Positions 31,501 through 44,485 of a stretch of DNA of 64,000 bases are shown here, piece after piece. The notes beneath the pieces are model-generated. The model was not told the origin of the DNA. It ran no database searches and saw nothing but the letters and a program-made list of their open reading frames with translations. Source of the DNA: Ehretia macrophylla (Eukaryota; Streptophyta; Magnoliopsida; Boraginales; Ehretiaceae); NCBI GenBank assembly GCA_037974665.1, contig CM075768.1, forward strand, positions 3,250,501 through 3,314,500, given 5' to 3'. The first letter of the stretch is position 1. Each line of letters starts with the position of its first letter. The translations under genes and the position numbers were made by a program.

Positions 31501-33268
31501 TGGCATCATTATTTGTGGGGCAGTAAGTTCGAGATTTTCACTGATCATAAGAGTCTGAAGTACTTGTTCTCACAGAAGGAGTTGAATATGCGTCAGCGGA
31601 GGTGGATGGAGCTTCTTGGATATTATAATTGTTCTATCAATTATCTGCCTGGAAAGGCAAATGTTGTAGCAGATGCTCTCAGCCGGAAGGCGAGTGTTGC
31701 TTGTTTGGCTGTCAAGAAATGGGAGATTCTTGAGAAATTCACTTATTGGAGACCGGAGTTGAATTAGGTTGGGGTGATGTGTTCACATCTTCGTATCCAA
31801 CCTTTATTACTATCTCAGATCAGAGAAGCTCAGCAACTTGATGTTAAAATTCAGAGGATCAAGGATCAGATCGCAGATGATCAGACTGACTTTAAACTGC
31901 ATGAGGATGGGATTCTTCGGTTTCGGAACAGGGTTTGTGTTCCCGATGAACCGGGCTTGAGGCGAGGTATTCTGGATGAAGCTCATAATTCTAAGTACAC
32001 TATATATCCCGGTGGAACCAAGATGTATCGGGATTTGAAGCAACATTATTGGTGGAATAACATGAAGAGAGAGGTTGCTCAGTTTGTATCTAGATGTTTG
32101 ACTTGTCAGAGGGTGAAAGCCGAGCATCAACGACCTGCAGGGTTACTTCAGCCGTTGGCTATACCAGAGTGGAAATGGAAGCATATTATGATGGACTTTG
32201 TCACTGGTTTGCCTAGAACACCGAGGGGTAATGATACAGTTTGAGTTGTCGTGGATCGTTTGACAAAGACAGCTCATTTTATTTCGATGAAGATGGGAGA
32301 TGAAGTTACAAAGTTGACAGGTCTTTATTTGGATCAGATTGTTAGACTTCACGGGATTCCATCTAGTATTGTCTCAGATCGAGATCATTGATTTACTTCT
32401 CGCTTGTGGGAGAAACTTCAGGAGACTTTGGGTACTTAGTTGAATTTCAGTACCGCGTATCATCCCCAAACCGACGGTCAGTCTGAGAGGACTATTCAAA
32501 TTCTGGAAGATATGCTTAGGGCTTCTGTTCTGGACTTCGGGAAGAACTGGGATAAACATCTACCACTTGCTGAGTTTGCCTATAAAAATAGTTATCAAGC
32601 TACTATTAGGATGACACCTTTTGCAGCTCTTTATGGTCATAAGTGTTGTTCACCTTTGTATTGGGACGAGGTAGGGGAGATGAAGACTATTGATCCGACT
32701 ATTATGCTAGAGCTTCTAGAAAAGATTGAGAATGTTCAGTTGATCAAGCAGAGAATGCTTACGGCGCAGAGTAGATTCAAGAGTTATGCTGATAAGCGTC
32801 GTCAGGACTTGGAGTTTGCAGTTGGAGATCGGGTTTTCTTGAGATTGTCTCTTCGTAAGGGGTTTGCTTGTTATGGTAAAGGTGGAAAGCTGAGTCCGAG
32901 ATTTGTTGGGCTGTTTGAGGTTACCGGTAGGGTTGGTAAGTTAGTATATCGGTTGGCTTTACCGGATAATTTCTCTAATGTCCACGATGTATTTCACGTG
33001 TCTAATTTGCGGAAATATAATTAGGATCCTTCTTATATTCTTGAGCCAGAGCTGTTACAGCTTCATGAGAATCTGACTTATGACGAGCGTCCGATTCGTA
33101 TTCTTGATCAGATGGAATGAGAGTTGAGGTCGAAGAAGATTCCGATGGTTAAGGTGTTGGGGAAGCATCACGACATTGAAGAAGCTACTTGGGAGAGACA
33201 ATATCAGATGCAACAGCAGTACCCAGATCTGTTCCGTACATCAAGTAAGAATTTCGAGGACGAAATTT
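28557..33268 (+). pseudogene. gag-pol: Gypsy-2 gag-pol
   Basis: Starts ATG 28561. It is co-linear with Gypsy-1: gag (WWRTMRTSW-like, [14 protein letters not shown]), knuckles CTHCKRTGHVEADC and CLGCGSNQHRARDC, protease [10 protein letters not shown] (about 29905), [11 protein letters not shown] (about 30915), RNase H, integrase HHCC and core, chromodomain-like tail. In-frame stops include those at about 30747, 31767, 32242, 32390, 32440 and 33022, and there is a frameshift near 29215. Almost all stops correspond to CAG to TAG, CGA to TGA or TGG to TGA, the pattern expected from deamination of methylated cytosine. Catalytic residues are otherwise mostly kept. Confidence 0.9.
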
Positions 33269-33295
33269 CTTTAAGGGGGGGGGGGGGGAAGAGAA
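33245..33295 (+). other. Gypsy-2 donor-like GTAAGA, hairpin and G-run PPT
   Basis: GTAAGA at 33245, hairpin AATTTCG-AGGA-CGAAATT at 33250-33267, then a PPT enlarged by a run of 14 G (33275-33288) and AAGAGAA up to the LTR. The G-run looks like slippage. The donor would splice in frame to the acceptor ending at 35230. Confidence 0.65.
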
Positions 33296-35710
33296 TGTGA
33301 GACCCCACTTTTCTATCCTGTCTCGTTTTGCGTGTATATTCTCATTTTGTATGAATTGACCTGTCTATGTGCTGTGACTTAGAATGTGATAATTTTGATA
33401 TTAATACTCCTAGAACATGCTAAATGTGCATTCATTAAATTTTTATAAAAAACGGAGTCAAAAATTTTATCGTCGACTTTTAGTGAATAGTATTTTCGAA
33501 ACACGTCTGCTAAAATTTTGAAACTGGTCTTTTTAACCCTTCTAGACTTAGTCCTCGGACTTTAATAGACCTGTGTTTGATGAAAACGGTTTTCAAATTG
33601 GCTTAGGAATTTATTAGGGTTTTTACAACGACTTTTGCGAAAATCGAGTTTTAAGCCGACTCGAGTAGAATTGTTTGGATGTAAAACTTCTTGTCACCTA
33701 AAAATAACCAACTTGAGCTATCATAGGAGTTGCATGTTTGTTTTGAGGAAAGGGATAGCTAAAATGCATTTAAAAGACAAGAAAACACAAAAATACTAAG
33801 TTTACTCAACTTTGACTTTATTTAAAATGTTGACCAATATGCATATATCACCAACACACACTCACAAAGCACAAAAACACCCTCAATTTCACACACATTG
33901 CCGAGAGGAAGAAGGGAGAAAAGAGAAAGGTTTTCAACAAGTTTTCAAAGAAAATTTTCAAAGAAAAAGCTAGTTTTTATCCGTAGAACTTCGTGCCGAG
34001 TTGGATTCCGCTTGTTGGGCACGTATTGCACGCATATCTAGGCTTTATCACATCAAATGTGAGAGAAAAATTCTAGATCTCAAAACTCATATTTTGTGTT
34101 TATGCGTATAAATAATTATTGAACCGTTAGAATGTTAATTTGAAGTTAGATTATTGCTCCATGCATGCTAGGGATCATTTATATGTATTCTTGCGAGATT
34201 TGAACCGTTGTAGCAAAATTATTTATTTTCGGGTATTTAAAGTTGATTAATTTGCTAAATGTTGATTATCTTGAGTTGTATTGGTCGAAATCGATTGCCG
34301 TTGATTTCTAAAAGTTTGATAATTACGTGGTAGTGCCGTTGTAATGCCGAATTTTCGATTGCAAGGTCGGTGCTAAAGTCCGGAAATTTCAGCCATGACA
34401 CACTAGGGTTTTAGGGTTGTTGGGCATGATTTGGATGTGTTTTAGTTAGTTTCCGAGGGGGCTAATATAGTTGATTGAATGGGTGAGTGATAGAAACAGA
34501 TTTGAAGTTGTTTGGATTAGTAGAATGTAAGATATGAATATTTGAAGTTTAGGTTGTCTTTCTCTAAAATGTTAAATTGCGCCTTTAGTTGATTGGGTGT
34601 GGTTTGAGTGATTGAATTGTGAGTTGATGATGGGTAAACTAGGGTTTGATTATGTGTTTAATGCACGTTCTGTTGGATGGCCTACTTTGTCATCTAACTT
34701 AGTTATTTGTTGTTAAATTGATTATTGATGTTATTATGATGATAATATGATTATTGATTGATTATTGATTGATGATTGATGAACAGGGAGATAGGCAGTT
34801 CTGCTAGACTATCCTCTTGTGAATGATTGATGTTTATTATTATTGCTGAGTCTTTTGTATGTGTGTGCCACCTCTCAGGCAGTATCGGGCTGTCGGGTTG
34901 ATAACGGCATGACTACTAGAGACTACCTCCAGCTCGCATGACGGAGGTGTCATGGAGGGAGAGGTTATTGGGGTACCTCTGGTGCGTGAGTTTATGGGAG
35001 TCACAAGAAGGCTGTTATGATCGTGATGGCGTTTGGAGCTACACCAACTAGTGTATCCTTTATTGAATGGTCATTATAGATTATGTGATGATAGTATTAT
35101 TGATGTTATTGTGTGTTTACTTGCTCAAAGGATTATTTCCAAGGAGTATAGTGAATACTATTAGAGATCTATCGGATCCTCACTGGGCTTATTTTATATA
35201 AGCCCACTCTCTATTATTGTATGCTTACAGGTGTTCTTTCGCAAGACTACGTGCCTTTCGTGGATGAGTCTTATGTTCCGGAGTCTTATCCTTGATATTG
35301 TATTGTTTTACTATCTTGCATATTAACTTAGTAGACATTTATATGCTTTGTAGTTCATAATGTAAAAGATGTTGAAAAGATGATGATCTAAATGAAGCTA
35401 ACTTAGTAGTCTTTCTTTTGTCTATGTTTAGGTTGCTAGGTTGGTATCAATATATTTCTGCAATGTATATTAAGGTTCATGTATTATGTTGGAACGGAGG
35501 CGTATAACGAGGAATGTTTATTGTATAATATGGTTATGATGTATGTTGTTATTTTATTGAGGAGTTGTTTTTTGTATGAATTATGGAGTTGATGTATGAT
35601 GTTCTATTGAGGTTGGTTTAGAGCCTCGGTATCCTATTTTCTGTCGTTATACTGCCGAAATTCCGTTGTGTCCTGACTGATTATAGGAGGGGTCGAGTTG
35701 GGGCGTGACA
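33296..35710 (+). repeat. Gypsy-2 3' LTR
   Basis: 2415 bp, TGTGAGACCCC to GGGGCGTGACA, followed by the CACAT duplication. The donor is altered to AAAT|GTGAGAG at 34059. The acceptor CTTACAG ends at 35230 and is followed by the acidic mini-ORF. GATTG-rich microrepeats lie at 34717-34785. Confidence 0.95.
35230..35295 (+). other. LTR acidic mini-ORF, Gypsy-2 copy
   Basis: Reads GVLSQDYVPFVDESYVPESYP-stop. Relative to Gypsy-1 it has lost exactly 12 codons, keeping the frame. Differences from Gypsy-1 are silent (GTA/GTT, TCA/TCG, GAT/GAC, TCA/TCT, GTC/GTT, CCT/CCG, CCA/CCT). Confidence 0.5.
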
Positions 35711-35715
35711 CACAT

Positions 35716-37204
35716 CAACACACAAAGGGGCCGAAGCTCCATAGGGAAAAAAATAGAGTTTTTCAACTATTTTTCAAAGTAATTTTTCATTAGAAAACCT
35801 AGTTTTTGTCCAAAGCTTTGTAAATCGAGTTAGATTCTGCTTGTTGGGCACCTATTGCACACATTCCTAGCCTTGTTTCGGATCAAAGGTGAGAGAAAAA
35901 TTTTAGATCTCAAAATGCTATTTTATGTCAATTTCATATAACTGTATTTTTAGCCGATGTTTTGTTAAATTGTTGTTAGATTATTGCTCAGTAGTTGCCA
36001 AGGATCATTTATGTGCATTTATATAAGTTTTGAACAGTAGTAGCATGTATTTCTATTTGTTGGGTATTAAAGTTGAGTTATTGGTTCATTGTTGAATAAA
36101 TGTTGTTGTAGTGGTTGGAATTGGTTGGTTGTTACTTCTAAAAGTTTGTTAATTACGGGGTAGTAATGTTATAATGCCAAATTTTTGATTTGAATATCGG
36201 AGCAAAAGTCCGAAAAATTCAGCCTTGTAGCATTGTCAAATTAGGGTTGTTGGGCTTGTTTTGAATGACTTTTGGCTGGTTTCTAATGGGGTTAATGCGG
36301 TTGCATGTGTGGTTGAGTAATAGAAAGTGGTTTGGAGGTTATTGGATTTCTAGTTTGTAAGTTATGACTTTTAGGAGTTTGTGTAGTCTTTCTTTAAAAT
36401 GTTGAAATGTTTTCTTTGGTTGTTTGAGTAGTTGATTTTTGTGTTGTTGTTGATTAGATGGGGATTGAATGTGTGTTCAAATGCATGTTGAGTTGGATGG
36501 CCTACTTTGTCTTCTAGCCTAATTGTTTTGGAAATTGTATAGTTGATTGTTTAAATATTGTATAGTTAATTGTTGAAATATAGTTAATTGATGGTTGATT
36601 GCTAAAGTGCCGGGGATTGTGCACTTTCGTTGCTGATCTCTCGGAAGGTAAAAAGTCAAGTGTCGGGAGTCGGACAACACTCGTTGTTGACTTCTCGGAT
36701 TGAAATAGTCATTGTTGTTATGAGTCAAGAGTCATTGTTGTGAGCTATGATAGTGTTGTGTCAGTTCGGGAGGCATCCTTGGTTGCTAGCACTGTTTTCA
36801 TGGCTAATCCCTATCTCGCATGGGCGGAGATTCCATGGAGTGTGATCTAGAATAAGGTACCTTAGGATTGTGTCATTGGGTTTGGAGGAGTTGGTAAGCA
36901 TTGAAACGACATATGGAGCTTCATCAACAAGTGTATCATATCCTTATTGTGTGGTTACTGTTGGTACTATATTTGTTATTTGTATTGTTGTCAGTGTTAA
37001 TTGCGTATTACTGCTCATAGGATGATTTCCAAAGTGGTAAAGTAAATATTTTTAAAAGATCTACGAATTCCTCACTGGGCTTTGTTTTATATAAGCTCAC
37101 ACTCATTCCTCACTGCCTCAGGACGCTGAGAATGTGCCGTATGTGGACGAGTCTTATGTGCCAGAGTCTTATCCATGATGTTTGAGTTGTAGTTCTCTTT
37201 TTGC

Positions 37205-37249
<45 letters not shown>

Positions 37250-37585
37250 CTAGTTGGATTATATTTACTTTGAAGTTATATTGTAAAAGATGATCTAAGG
37301 ATAGTGAAAGTATTATGTTGGCTTAGTTGTTTTACTTTTGGAACTTGAATAGGTTGCTGAACTAGCTTAATATATATTATGCATGTGTATGGTTTGGCTT
37401 ATAGTTGATGTTGGAACGGAGGCGTATAACCTATGGTTGAATTGTTGAATGGTTGTTTAATATACGAAAATGGTTGTGTTGTATGTTGTTGAAATAGTTG
37501 TGGAGTTGTTGTTGATCATTGAAGTTGATTGTATGAAGTTATAAATGGTTGGTTTAGAGCCCTGATGTTTGTGTTATATTAGGTA
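35716..37585 (+). repeat. Gypsy-3 5' LTR, second segment
   Basis: Resumes with CAACACACAAAGG as in the intact copy at 45059. It contains the donor at 35889, the acidic frame remnant ending VPYVDESYVPESYP at 37115-37178, and a (TA)n tract at 37205-37245. It ends near 37585, where LTR sequence passes directly into gag (GSAAPGRD). About 85 bp of LTR end, the PBS, the leader and the first gag codons are deleted, with no GT-AG borders at this join. Confidence 0.8.
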
Positions 37586-40500
37586 GTGCGGCACCGGGCC
37601 GTGATCAGGGGTATGATCATTTGGTTATGGCTATGGACAGAATGATTGAGGTTATGACAGGATATGCATAGATCTTAGCAGGGCAAGCTGCTCAGGCACA
37701 GAATGTGTAGACTCAGTTACAAAATGTTTAGGGCGGTTATCAAGGGCGTAGTACATTGAAGGAATTTCTTGGGTATTTTCCACCGAGGTTCCAGGGTGAA
37801 CCTGATGATTGGAAAGCCGAGTCTTCGATCAACAAAGTGGAGAAGATATTTGAACCCCTTGGTTATACTGATGATAGGAAGGTCACCTTTGCGGTGTATC
37901 TGTTTGATGATGAGGCTGCGGAGTGGTAGCGCACAATGAGATCTGATTAGGAAGCACGGGGTACTCCCTATGTCTGGGATACTTTTCTTAGGGCGTTTCG
38001 GGCCAAGTACATCCCGAGGATTGCGCGTGAACGTATGGAGGCGGAGTTCACATCCTTAGTTTAGGGTGATTTTACAGTGGCCCAGTACGAGGCCAATTTT
38101 ACCAGGCTATCCCGGTATGCACTGGAGTTTGTGTTAGATCAGGAACGTAAGACTCGGAGGTTCGTTTTGAGTCTGAGGCCAGAGATTCAGGATGCAATGG
38201 CCTTGATACCGTACGATGAATTTTCTGAGGCCTTTAATGCGACTTCTAGGTTGAAGAAGAGGAAGGGGGAACAAATTGTTTTTAGTAAGGCCAGCAAGAG
38301 GCTGTTTCAGCCACAGGGTCAGCAGGTCATGTATAGGCCTACAGTGCAGCAGAGTGGTTACAAGCCCCCAATACAGCAGGGTTCTTTTAGACCTCAGGGG
38401 CAGCAGGGTTTTTTAGGCCTCAGTTTCAGCAGGGATCTTATCAGGCACAGTCATAGTATAGGCCAACCCAGTCTCAGGGTCAGTACAGGCCTAGTGTTGC
38501 AAGACCTCAGCAGCAGGCTGGTTCAGCTGCATATTCAGCTTTCGGTTCTTCAGGGGGCAGTGTCAGTGCTCTGACACCGCAGTGTACTTTTTGTAACTGC
38601 AAGGGCCATGTGGAGGGCGACTGTCGGAAGAAGGCAAGGACATGTTTGGGTTACGGCAGCAACCAACACAGAGCAAGGGATTACCGTAAATATCAGAGGT
38701 CTGAGGGTCGGCCAGCGACCCAGGGTTATCAGGGTCGACCTACCGGTAGTGTACCTCAGCAGCAGCGGGTTCAAGCTCGGGCCTACGTAGTAGACTTGGA
38801 GGAAACACCTGAGGCAACAACGGTAGTTGTAGAAGGTAACTTCCTTATACTCGATCAACTTGTTAAAGTGTTGATTGATTCTGGTACTACGCATTCTTTC
38901 ATTACGCCTACCTGTGTGCAACAAGTTAATATGCAACCTGAAAGATTGCCTTATTTGGTTGAAATTAGTACTTCTTTGACTGATAAATATGTGACTGGCA
39001 TAGTATGTAAAGATTGTAAAATACATGTTAAGGGTCAGGATTTTCCTTCGGACCTTATCTTATTTCCTATTCGGGGGTATGATGTTATCTTGGGTATGGA
39101 CTGACTTTCTAAGTATGATGCTCAGTTAAACTATAGAACAAGGGTAGTACAGTTTCGGTTGCCAGAACAGCCAGTGGTTGAGGTAGCAAGGAACCGGGAT
39201 GCTAAGACAAATTTTATTATCTCATCAACTAAAGCTATTAAGCTGGTGAGTAAAGGGTGTTCAGGGTATCTAGCTTATTTGATCAACAAGCCATCTGATA
39301 AGCTAAAGCTGGAGGAAGTTCCGATAATTCCGAAATATCCCAATGTATTTCTCAAGGAGTTGCCAGGGTTGCCGCCAGATAGAGATATTGAGTTTGTGAT
39401 CAACTTGCTACCCGGTACTCAACCTATTTCTAAATCAGCATACTAGATGACACCAGCTGAGCTTGGGGAGATAAAAACTCAGTTGCATGAGTTATTAGAG
39501 AAGGGTTTCATTTAGCAGAGTTCTTCACCATGGGGAGCACCCATTTTATTTGTGAAGAAAAATGATGGTACCTTGAGATTATGTATCGATTATCGTGGTT
39601 TGAATCAGGTGACCATCAAGAACAAGTATCCTTTGCCACTGATTGATGAGTTGTTTGATCAACTTCAGGGAGCCAAAGTCTACTCTAAATTTGACTTGAG
39701 ACAGGGGTATTATCAACTTCGAATTTGTACGGAAGATGTTCCAAAGTCTGCTTTCAGGACTCGGTATGGGCATTACGAATTTGTAGTTATGCCCTTTGGA
39801 CTAACTAACGCACCAGCAGCATTCATGGATCTTATGCATCGAGTCTTCCAGCCATACTTGGACCAGTTTGTGGTAATCTTTATTGATAATATCTTGGTTT
39901 ATTCTAAGACTGAATTGGAGCACGAACAACATCTACGACTTGTCCTATAAAAGCTTCAGGAGCATCAGTTGTTTGCGAAGTTTAACAAATGTGAATTCTA
40001 GCTACAACAGATATCTTTTCTTGGCCATGTGATTACACAGAACAGTATATCAGTAGATCCCAGTAAGATTGAAGTGGTGATGTCTTGGAAACGACCGGAG
40101 AATATTGCAGAGGTTCGTAGCTTCCTTGGTTTGGCAGGTTATTACCGTAGGTTTGTGAATGACTTTTCTAAGATTGCAGGGCCACTTTCTAAGTTAACTC
40201 AGAAACGAACTAGCTTTACTTGGGATGATAAATGTGAGCATGGGTTTCAGGAGCTTAAAAAAAGATTGACTACCGCTCCAGTACTTGCTCTGCCAAAGGG
40301 AACGGATAATATGGTTATCTATAGCGATGCATCCAATAAGGGCTTAGGTTGTGTACTTATGTAGAATGGGTGGGTTATTGCTTATACTTCTAGGAAGTTG
40401 AAACCGTATGAGGTAAATTATTTGACTCATAATCTTGATTTAGTAGCAGTGGTATTCGCACTGAAAAAGTGGCATCATTATATGTGGGGCAGTAAGTTCG

Positions 40501-41549
40501 AGATTTTCATGGATCACAAAAGTCTGAAGTACTTGTTCTCATAGAAGGAGTTAAATATGCGTCAATGGAGATGGATGGAACTTCTCGGAGATTATAATTG
40601 TTCTATCAATTATCTGCCTGGGAAGGCAAATGTTGTAGCAGATGCTCTTAGCCGTAAGGCGAATGTTGCTTGTTTGGTTATTAAAAAGTGGGAGGTTCTT
40701 GAGGAAGTCAGTTATTGGAAACCGGAATTGACTCAGGTTGGGGTGATGTGTTCACATCTCCGTATTTAACCTTTATTGCTGTCCCAGATTAGAGAAGCTC
40801 AACAATTTGATACAAAACTTCAGAAGATAAAAGATCAGATCACGGATGATCAGTTTGACTTCAAATTACATGAGGATGGTATTCTTCAGTTTCAGAACAG
40901 GGTGTGTGTTCCAGATGAACCGGATTTGAGGAGAGGTATTCTGGAGGAGACACATAATTGTAAGTACACCATTCATCCTGGTGGAAACAAGATGTACCAG
41001 GATTTGAAACAACATTACTGGTAGAACAACATGAAAATAGAGGTTGCTCAGTTTGTATCCAGGTGTTTGACTTGTCAGCGGGTGAAAGCAGAACATCAAC
41101 GACCCGCAGGGTTACTTCAACCATTGGCAATACCAGAGTGGAAATAGGAGCATATTAGGAGGGACTTCGGCACTAGGTTTCCTAGAACACTGAGAGGTAA
41201 TGATGCGGTTTGGGTTGTTGTGGACCGTTTGACAAAGACAACTCATTTTATTCCAATGAGGAAGGGATATGAAGTTGCAAAGTTGGCAGATCTTTATTTG
41301 GATCAGATTGTTAAACTTCATGGGATTCCATCTAGTATTGTCTCTGATCGAGATCCTCAGTTTACTTCTCGATTGTAGGAGAAACTTCAAGAAACTTTGG
41401 GTACTCAGTTGAACTTCAGTACAACGTATCATCCATAGACTGACAGTCAGCCTGAGAGGACTATTCAGATTCTGGAGGATATGCTCAGGGCTTGTGTTTT
41501 AGACTTCGGGAAGAACTGGGAGAAACATCTACCACTTGCCGAGTTTGCC
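37586..41549 (+). pseudogene. gag-pol: Gypsy-3 gag-pol, first part
   Basis: Co-linear with Gypsy-1 up to integrase. Gag core ([14 protein letters not shown] at 38090), knuckles degenerate (second knuckle CLGYGSNQHRARDY has lost two cysteines). Protease reads LIDSGTTHSF (about 38870). RT box reads FIDNILVYS: the second aspartate of the catalytic pair is N (codon 39888-39890), which should abolish polymerase activity. RNase H has a TAG at 40362-40364. The integrase zinc region (41000-41080) and most of the core are readable. Many stops are C-to-T type. Interrupted at 41554 by a solo LTR. Confidence 0.9.
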
Positions 41550-41554
41550 CATAA

Positions 41555-43780
41555 TGTGAAACCCCAGATTTTGCCTTGGCATATAATTGCGTGTTTTGAC
41601 CTGTTTATGTGTTATATGAGTTAGAATGCGCTAATCCTTGGATATTAATAGACCCGTGTCTGATTAATCGGATTAGGAATTTTAAAGGTTTTTACACTTT
41701 CTTTTGCAAAAATCGAGTTTTAACCGAGTCGGGTATAACTATATGCATATGAAAATTGTTGTCACCTAAGAATATACTACTTAAAATAGTCTAAGTGTTA
41801 AATGCATATATGTGAGCAAAAATAGTCTAAATGATAGTTAAAAGACTAAAAATACTAATTAAAAGACTAGAAAAATCAACTTTGACCCTAGCATTTTTAT
41901 TTGACTTGGCATTTATATACATAATACACATAATATATCATAAAACAAAAGCTCAAACACCAAAAACACACACACATGGCCGAAACTCTTAGGGCATTTT
42001 TGCTTGATTTTTGAAGAAAATTTTTCTATAGAATTTGCAATCCAAGGCCAAAACTCTTCAACCAAAGCTTGATTTCACTTGTTGGGGACCTATTGCACAC
42101 CTTTCTAGAATCATATAACATCAAAGGTGAGAGAAAAATTCTAGATCTTAAAATGCTATTTTATGTCATTTTCATATAATTGAACTTTTATCCGATGAAA
42201 TGTTAAATTGTTGTTAGATTATTGCTCAGTAGATGCTAAGGATCATTTATGTGCATTTTTATGAGTTTTGAACCGTAGTAGCATGTATTTTAATTTTTCG
42301 GGTATTAAAATTGGATTTTGAGTTCGTTGTTGAATAATTGTTGTTGTAGTGGTTGGAATTGATTGATTATAGCTTCTAAAAGTTTGTTAATTGCGGGGTA
42401 GTAATGTTGTAATGTTGAATTTTTGATTGGAATGTTGTAGCAAAATCCCAGAAAATTCAGCCAAGAGCATTGCCAAAATTAGGGTTGTTGGGCTTGTTTT
42501 GGATGGCTTTTGGTTGGTCTCTAGTGGGGTTATTGTAGTTGCATGTGTGGTTGGGTGATAGAAAGTGGTTTGGAGGTTATTGGATTAGTAGATTGTAAGT
42601 TATGATTGTTGGAAGTTTGTGTAGTCTTTCTTTAAATGTTGAAATATTGTCTATAGTTGTTTGGGTGGTGTTTGAGTGGTTGAATCTTGGGTTGTTGTTG
42701 GTTAAATTCGGGATTGGTTGTGTGGTTAAATGCATGTTAAGTTAGGTAGCCTACTTTGTCATCTAACTTAGTTGTTATTTGTTTAATTTATTAATTGATG
42801 TTATTATATTGAAATGATGTTAACTGATTGATTATTGATGATGTCGGGAGTTAGACAACCTACTTTTGTTGTTCTCTCGTAATATGAATGTTTATTATTA
42901 TTGTCATGAGTCTTGATAGTACGTGTCACCTCTCGGGCAGCATTGGGCTGTTGGGTTGATAACGACATGACTATCATAGACTACTCCCAACTCGCATGGG
43001 CGGAGATGCCATGGAGGGAGGGGCTAGATGAGGTACCTCGGGTGTGTGTTATGGGAGTTATAAGAATATGGTTGAGATCGTGATGGCATATGAAGCTACA
43101 CCAACTAGTGTATCTTTTCACAATTTAATGGTCATTTATGTGATTGAATTGAAAAGTTGATGTTAATGAAGTTGTTATTATTGTTGTTTATGGGATGATT
43201 TTCCTAGAGGATAAAGTAATTGTTTTCAAAATATCTATAGAATTCCTCACTGGGCTTGTTTTATATAAGCTCACTCTCATTCATTTTCTGCAATCAGGTG
43301 TTACTAAACAGGATTTCGGGTATGTGCCTCAGGAAGCTGAGAATGTGCCTTATGTGGACGAGTCTTATGTGCCAGAGTCATGTCCATGAGCTTGTCTTAG
43401 TTCTTGTAGTATGATGTATTGTATAACTTACTTAAAGATAAAGACTTATAATGCTAGTTTAGTAGTCTTTCTTTTGAACATGATTAGTTTGCTAGACTGG
43501 TTTATAATCTATTTTGCAAACGTATGATATAGCCTATGTATGATGTTGGAACAGAGACGTATAACTTATGGATGAATTGTTGAAATAATGTTTAATATAT
43601 GAATATGGTTGTGTTGTATGTTGTTAACAAGGTTGTGGAGTTGTTGTTGATCTTTGGAGTTGGTTGTATGAAGTTCTGAAGGGTTGGTTTAGAGCCCTGA
43701 TGTCTATGTTACTGTCATTATACTACCGAAATTTCATTGTGTTTTGACTGATCGTAGGTGGGGTCAAGTTGGGCGTGACA
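41555..43780 (+). repeat. Solo LTR nested in Gypsy-3 integrase
   Basis: 2226 bp, TGTGAAACC to GGGCGTGACA, with no internal region. Flanks CATAA (41550-41554) and TATAA (43781-43785) are a target duplication with one change. Removing the LTR restores the integrase text (AEFA, then [11 protein letters not shown]). It is related to the Gypsy-3 LTR, with a deletion in U3 near 41625. It carries W-boxes (41882-41887, 41901-41906), TATA (41912-41918), donor (42127), acceptor (43297) and acidic frame. It probably arose by LTR-LTR recombination. Confidence 0.9.
43297..43389 (+). other. LTR acidic mini-ORF, solo LTR copy
   Basis: Acceptor TTTTCTGCAATCAG, then GVTKQDFGYVPQEAENV and PYVDESYVPESCP-stop. 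Apart from one Tyr to Cys change, the C-terminal block is synonymous with the other copies. Unspliced, the frame is open from ATG 43195. Confidence 0.5.
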
Positions 43781-43785
43781 TATAA

Positions 43786-44449
43786 CAATAGTTATCAAGC
43801 GACTATTGGGATGACACATTTTGCAGCTCTTTACGGTCGTAAGTGCCGATCACCTTTGTATTGGGATGAAGTAGGGGAGATGAAAGCTATTGATCTGAGT
43901 ATAATGCCAGAGCTTCTAGAGAAGATTGAGAATGTCCAGTTGATCAGGCAGAGGATGTTGACAGCGTAGAGTAGATACAAGAGTTATGCTAATAAGCGCT
44001 GTCGGGATTTGGAGTTTGCAGTCGGGGACCGAGTTTTCTTGAAATTGTCTTCTCGTAAGGGGTTTGCTCATTACGGTAAAGGTGGTAAGCTGAGTTCGAG
44101 GTTTACAAGGCCGTTTGAGATTACCGGTCGAGTTGGTAAGTTGGTGTATCGGTTAGCTTTGCCGGAGGACTTCTCTAATGTTCACGATGTCTTCCACGTA
44201 TCTAATTTACCGAAATATAATCCGGATCCTTCTCATATTCTAGAGCTAGAGCCGTTACAACTTCGTGAGAATTTGACTTATGATGAGGAGCCGATTCGTA
44301 TTCTTGATCAGATGGAGCGAGAGTTGAGGTTGAAGAAGATTCCGATGGTCAAAGTAGTGTGGAAACATCACGGGATCGAAGAAGCTACTTGGGAAACACG
44401 GGATCAGATTCAGCAACAATATCCAGACTTATTCTGAGTAGCAAGTAAG
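43786..44449 (+). pseudogene. Gypsy-3 pol, second part (integrase end)
   Basis: Resumes after the solo LTR with [23 protein letters not shown] and [16 protein letters not shown]. The chromodomain-like tail [12 protein letters not shown] and YPDLF precede a stop (TGA 44436-44438). One TAG is near 43970. Related sequence in Gypsy-1 shows the stop is secondary. Confidence 0.85.
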
Positions 44450-44485
44450 AATTTTGAGGACGAAATTTCTTTAAGAGGGGGAGAA
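44445..44485 (+). other. Gypsy-3 donor-like GTAAGA, hairpin and PPT
   Basis: GTAAGA at 44445, then AATTTTG-AGGA-CGAAATT (44450-44467), where C-to-T turns one C-G pair into a U-G wobble in RNA. PPT AAGAGGGGGAGAA precedes the 3' LTR at 44486. Confidence 0.65.

Larger units (their letters stand above)
27772..35710 (+). mobile_element. Gypsy-2, nested gypsy element with spliced-looking 5' end
   Basis: Perfect 5-bp target duplication CACAT (27767-27771 and 35711-35715). The 3' LTR is complete (33296-35710), but the 5' LTR retains only its first 785 bp, ending exactly at the conserved splice donor position and joining directly to the base after a splice acceptor, four bases before the gag ATG. PBS and leader are therefore absent. 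Gag-pol carries many stops. Closest to Gypsy-1 in LTR and protein sequence. Confidence 0.9.

Noticed and set aside
33275..33288. Run of 14 G as a G-quadruplex regulatory site
   Set aside because: It is an expanded PPT within the expected position; slippage is sufficient.
37586..37600. Gypsy-3 LTR-gag junction as a second spliced-RNA insertion
   Set aside because: The missing segment lacks GT-AG borders when compared with the 3' LTR and with Gypsy-1 gag, so a plain deletion is likelier.
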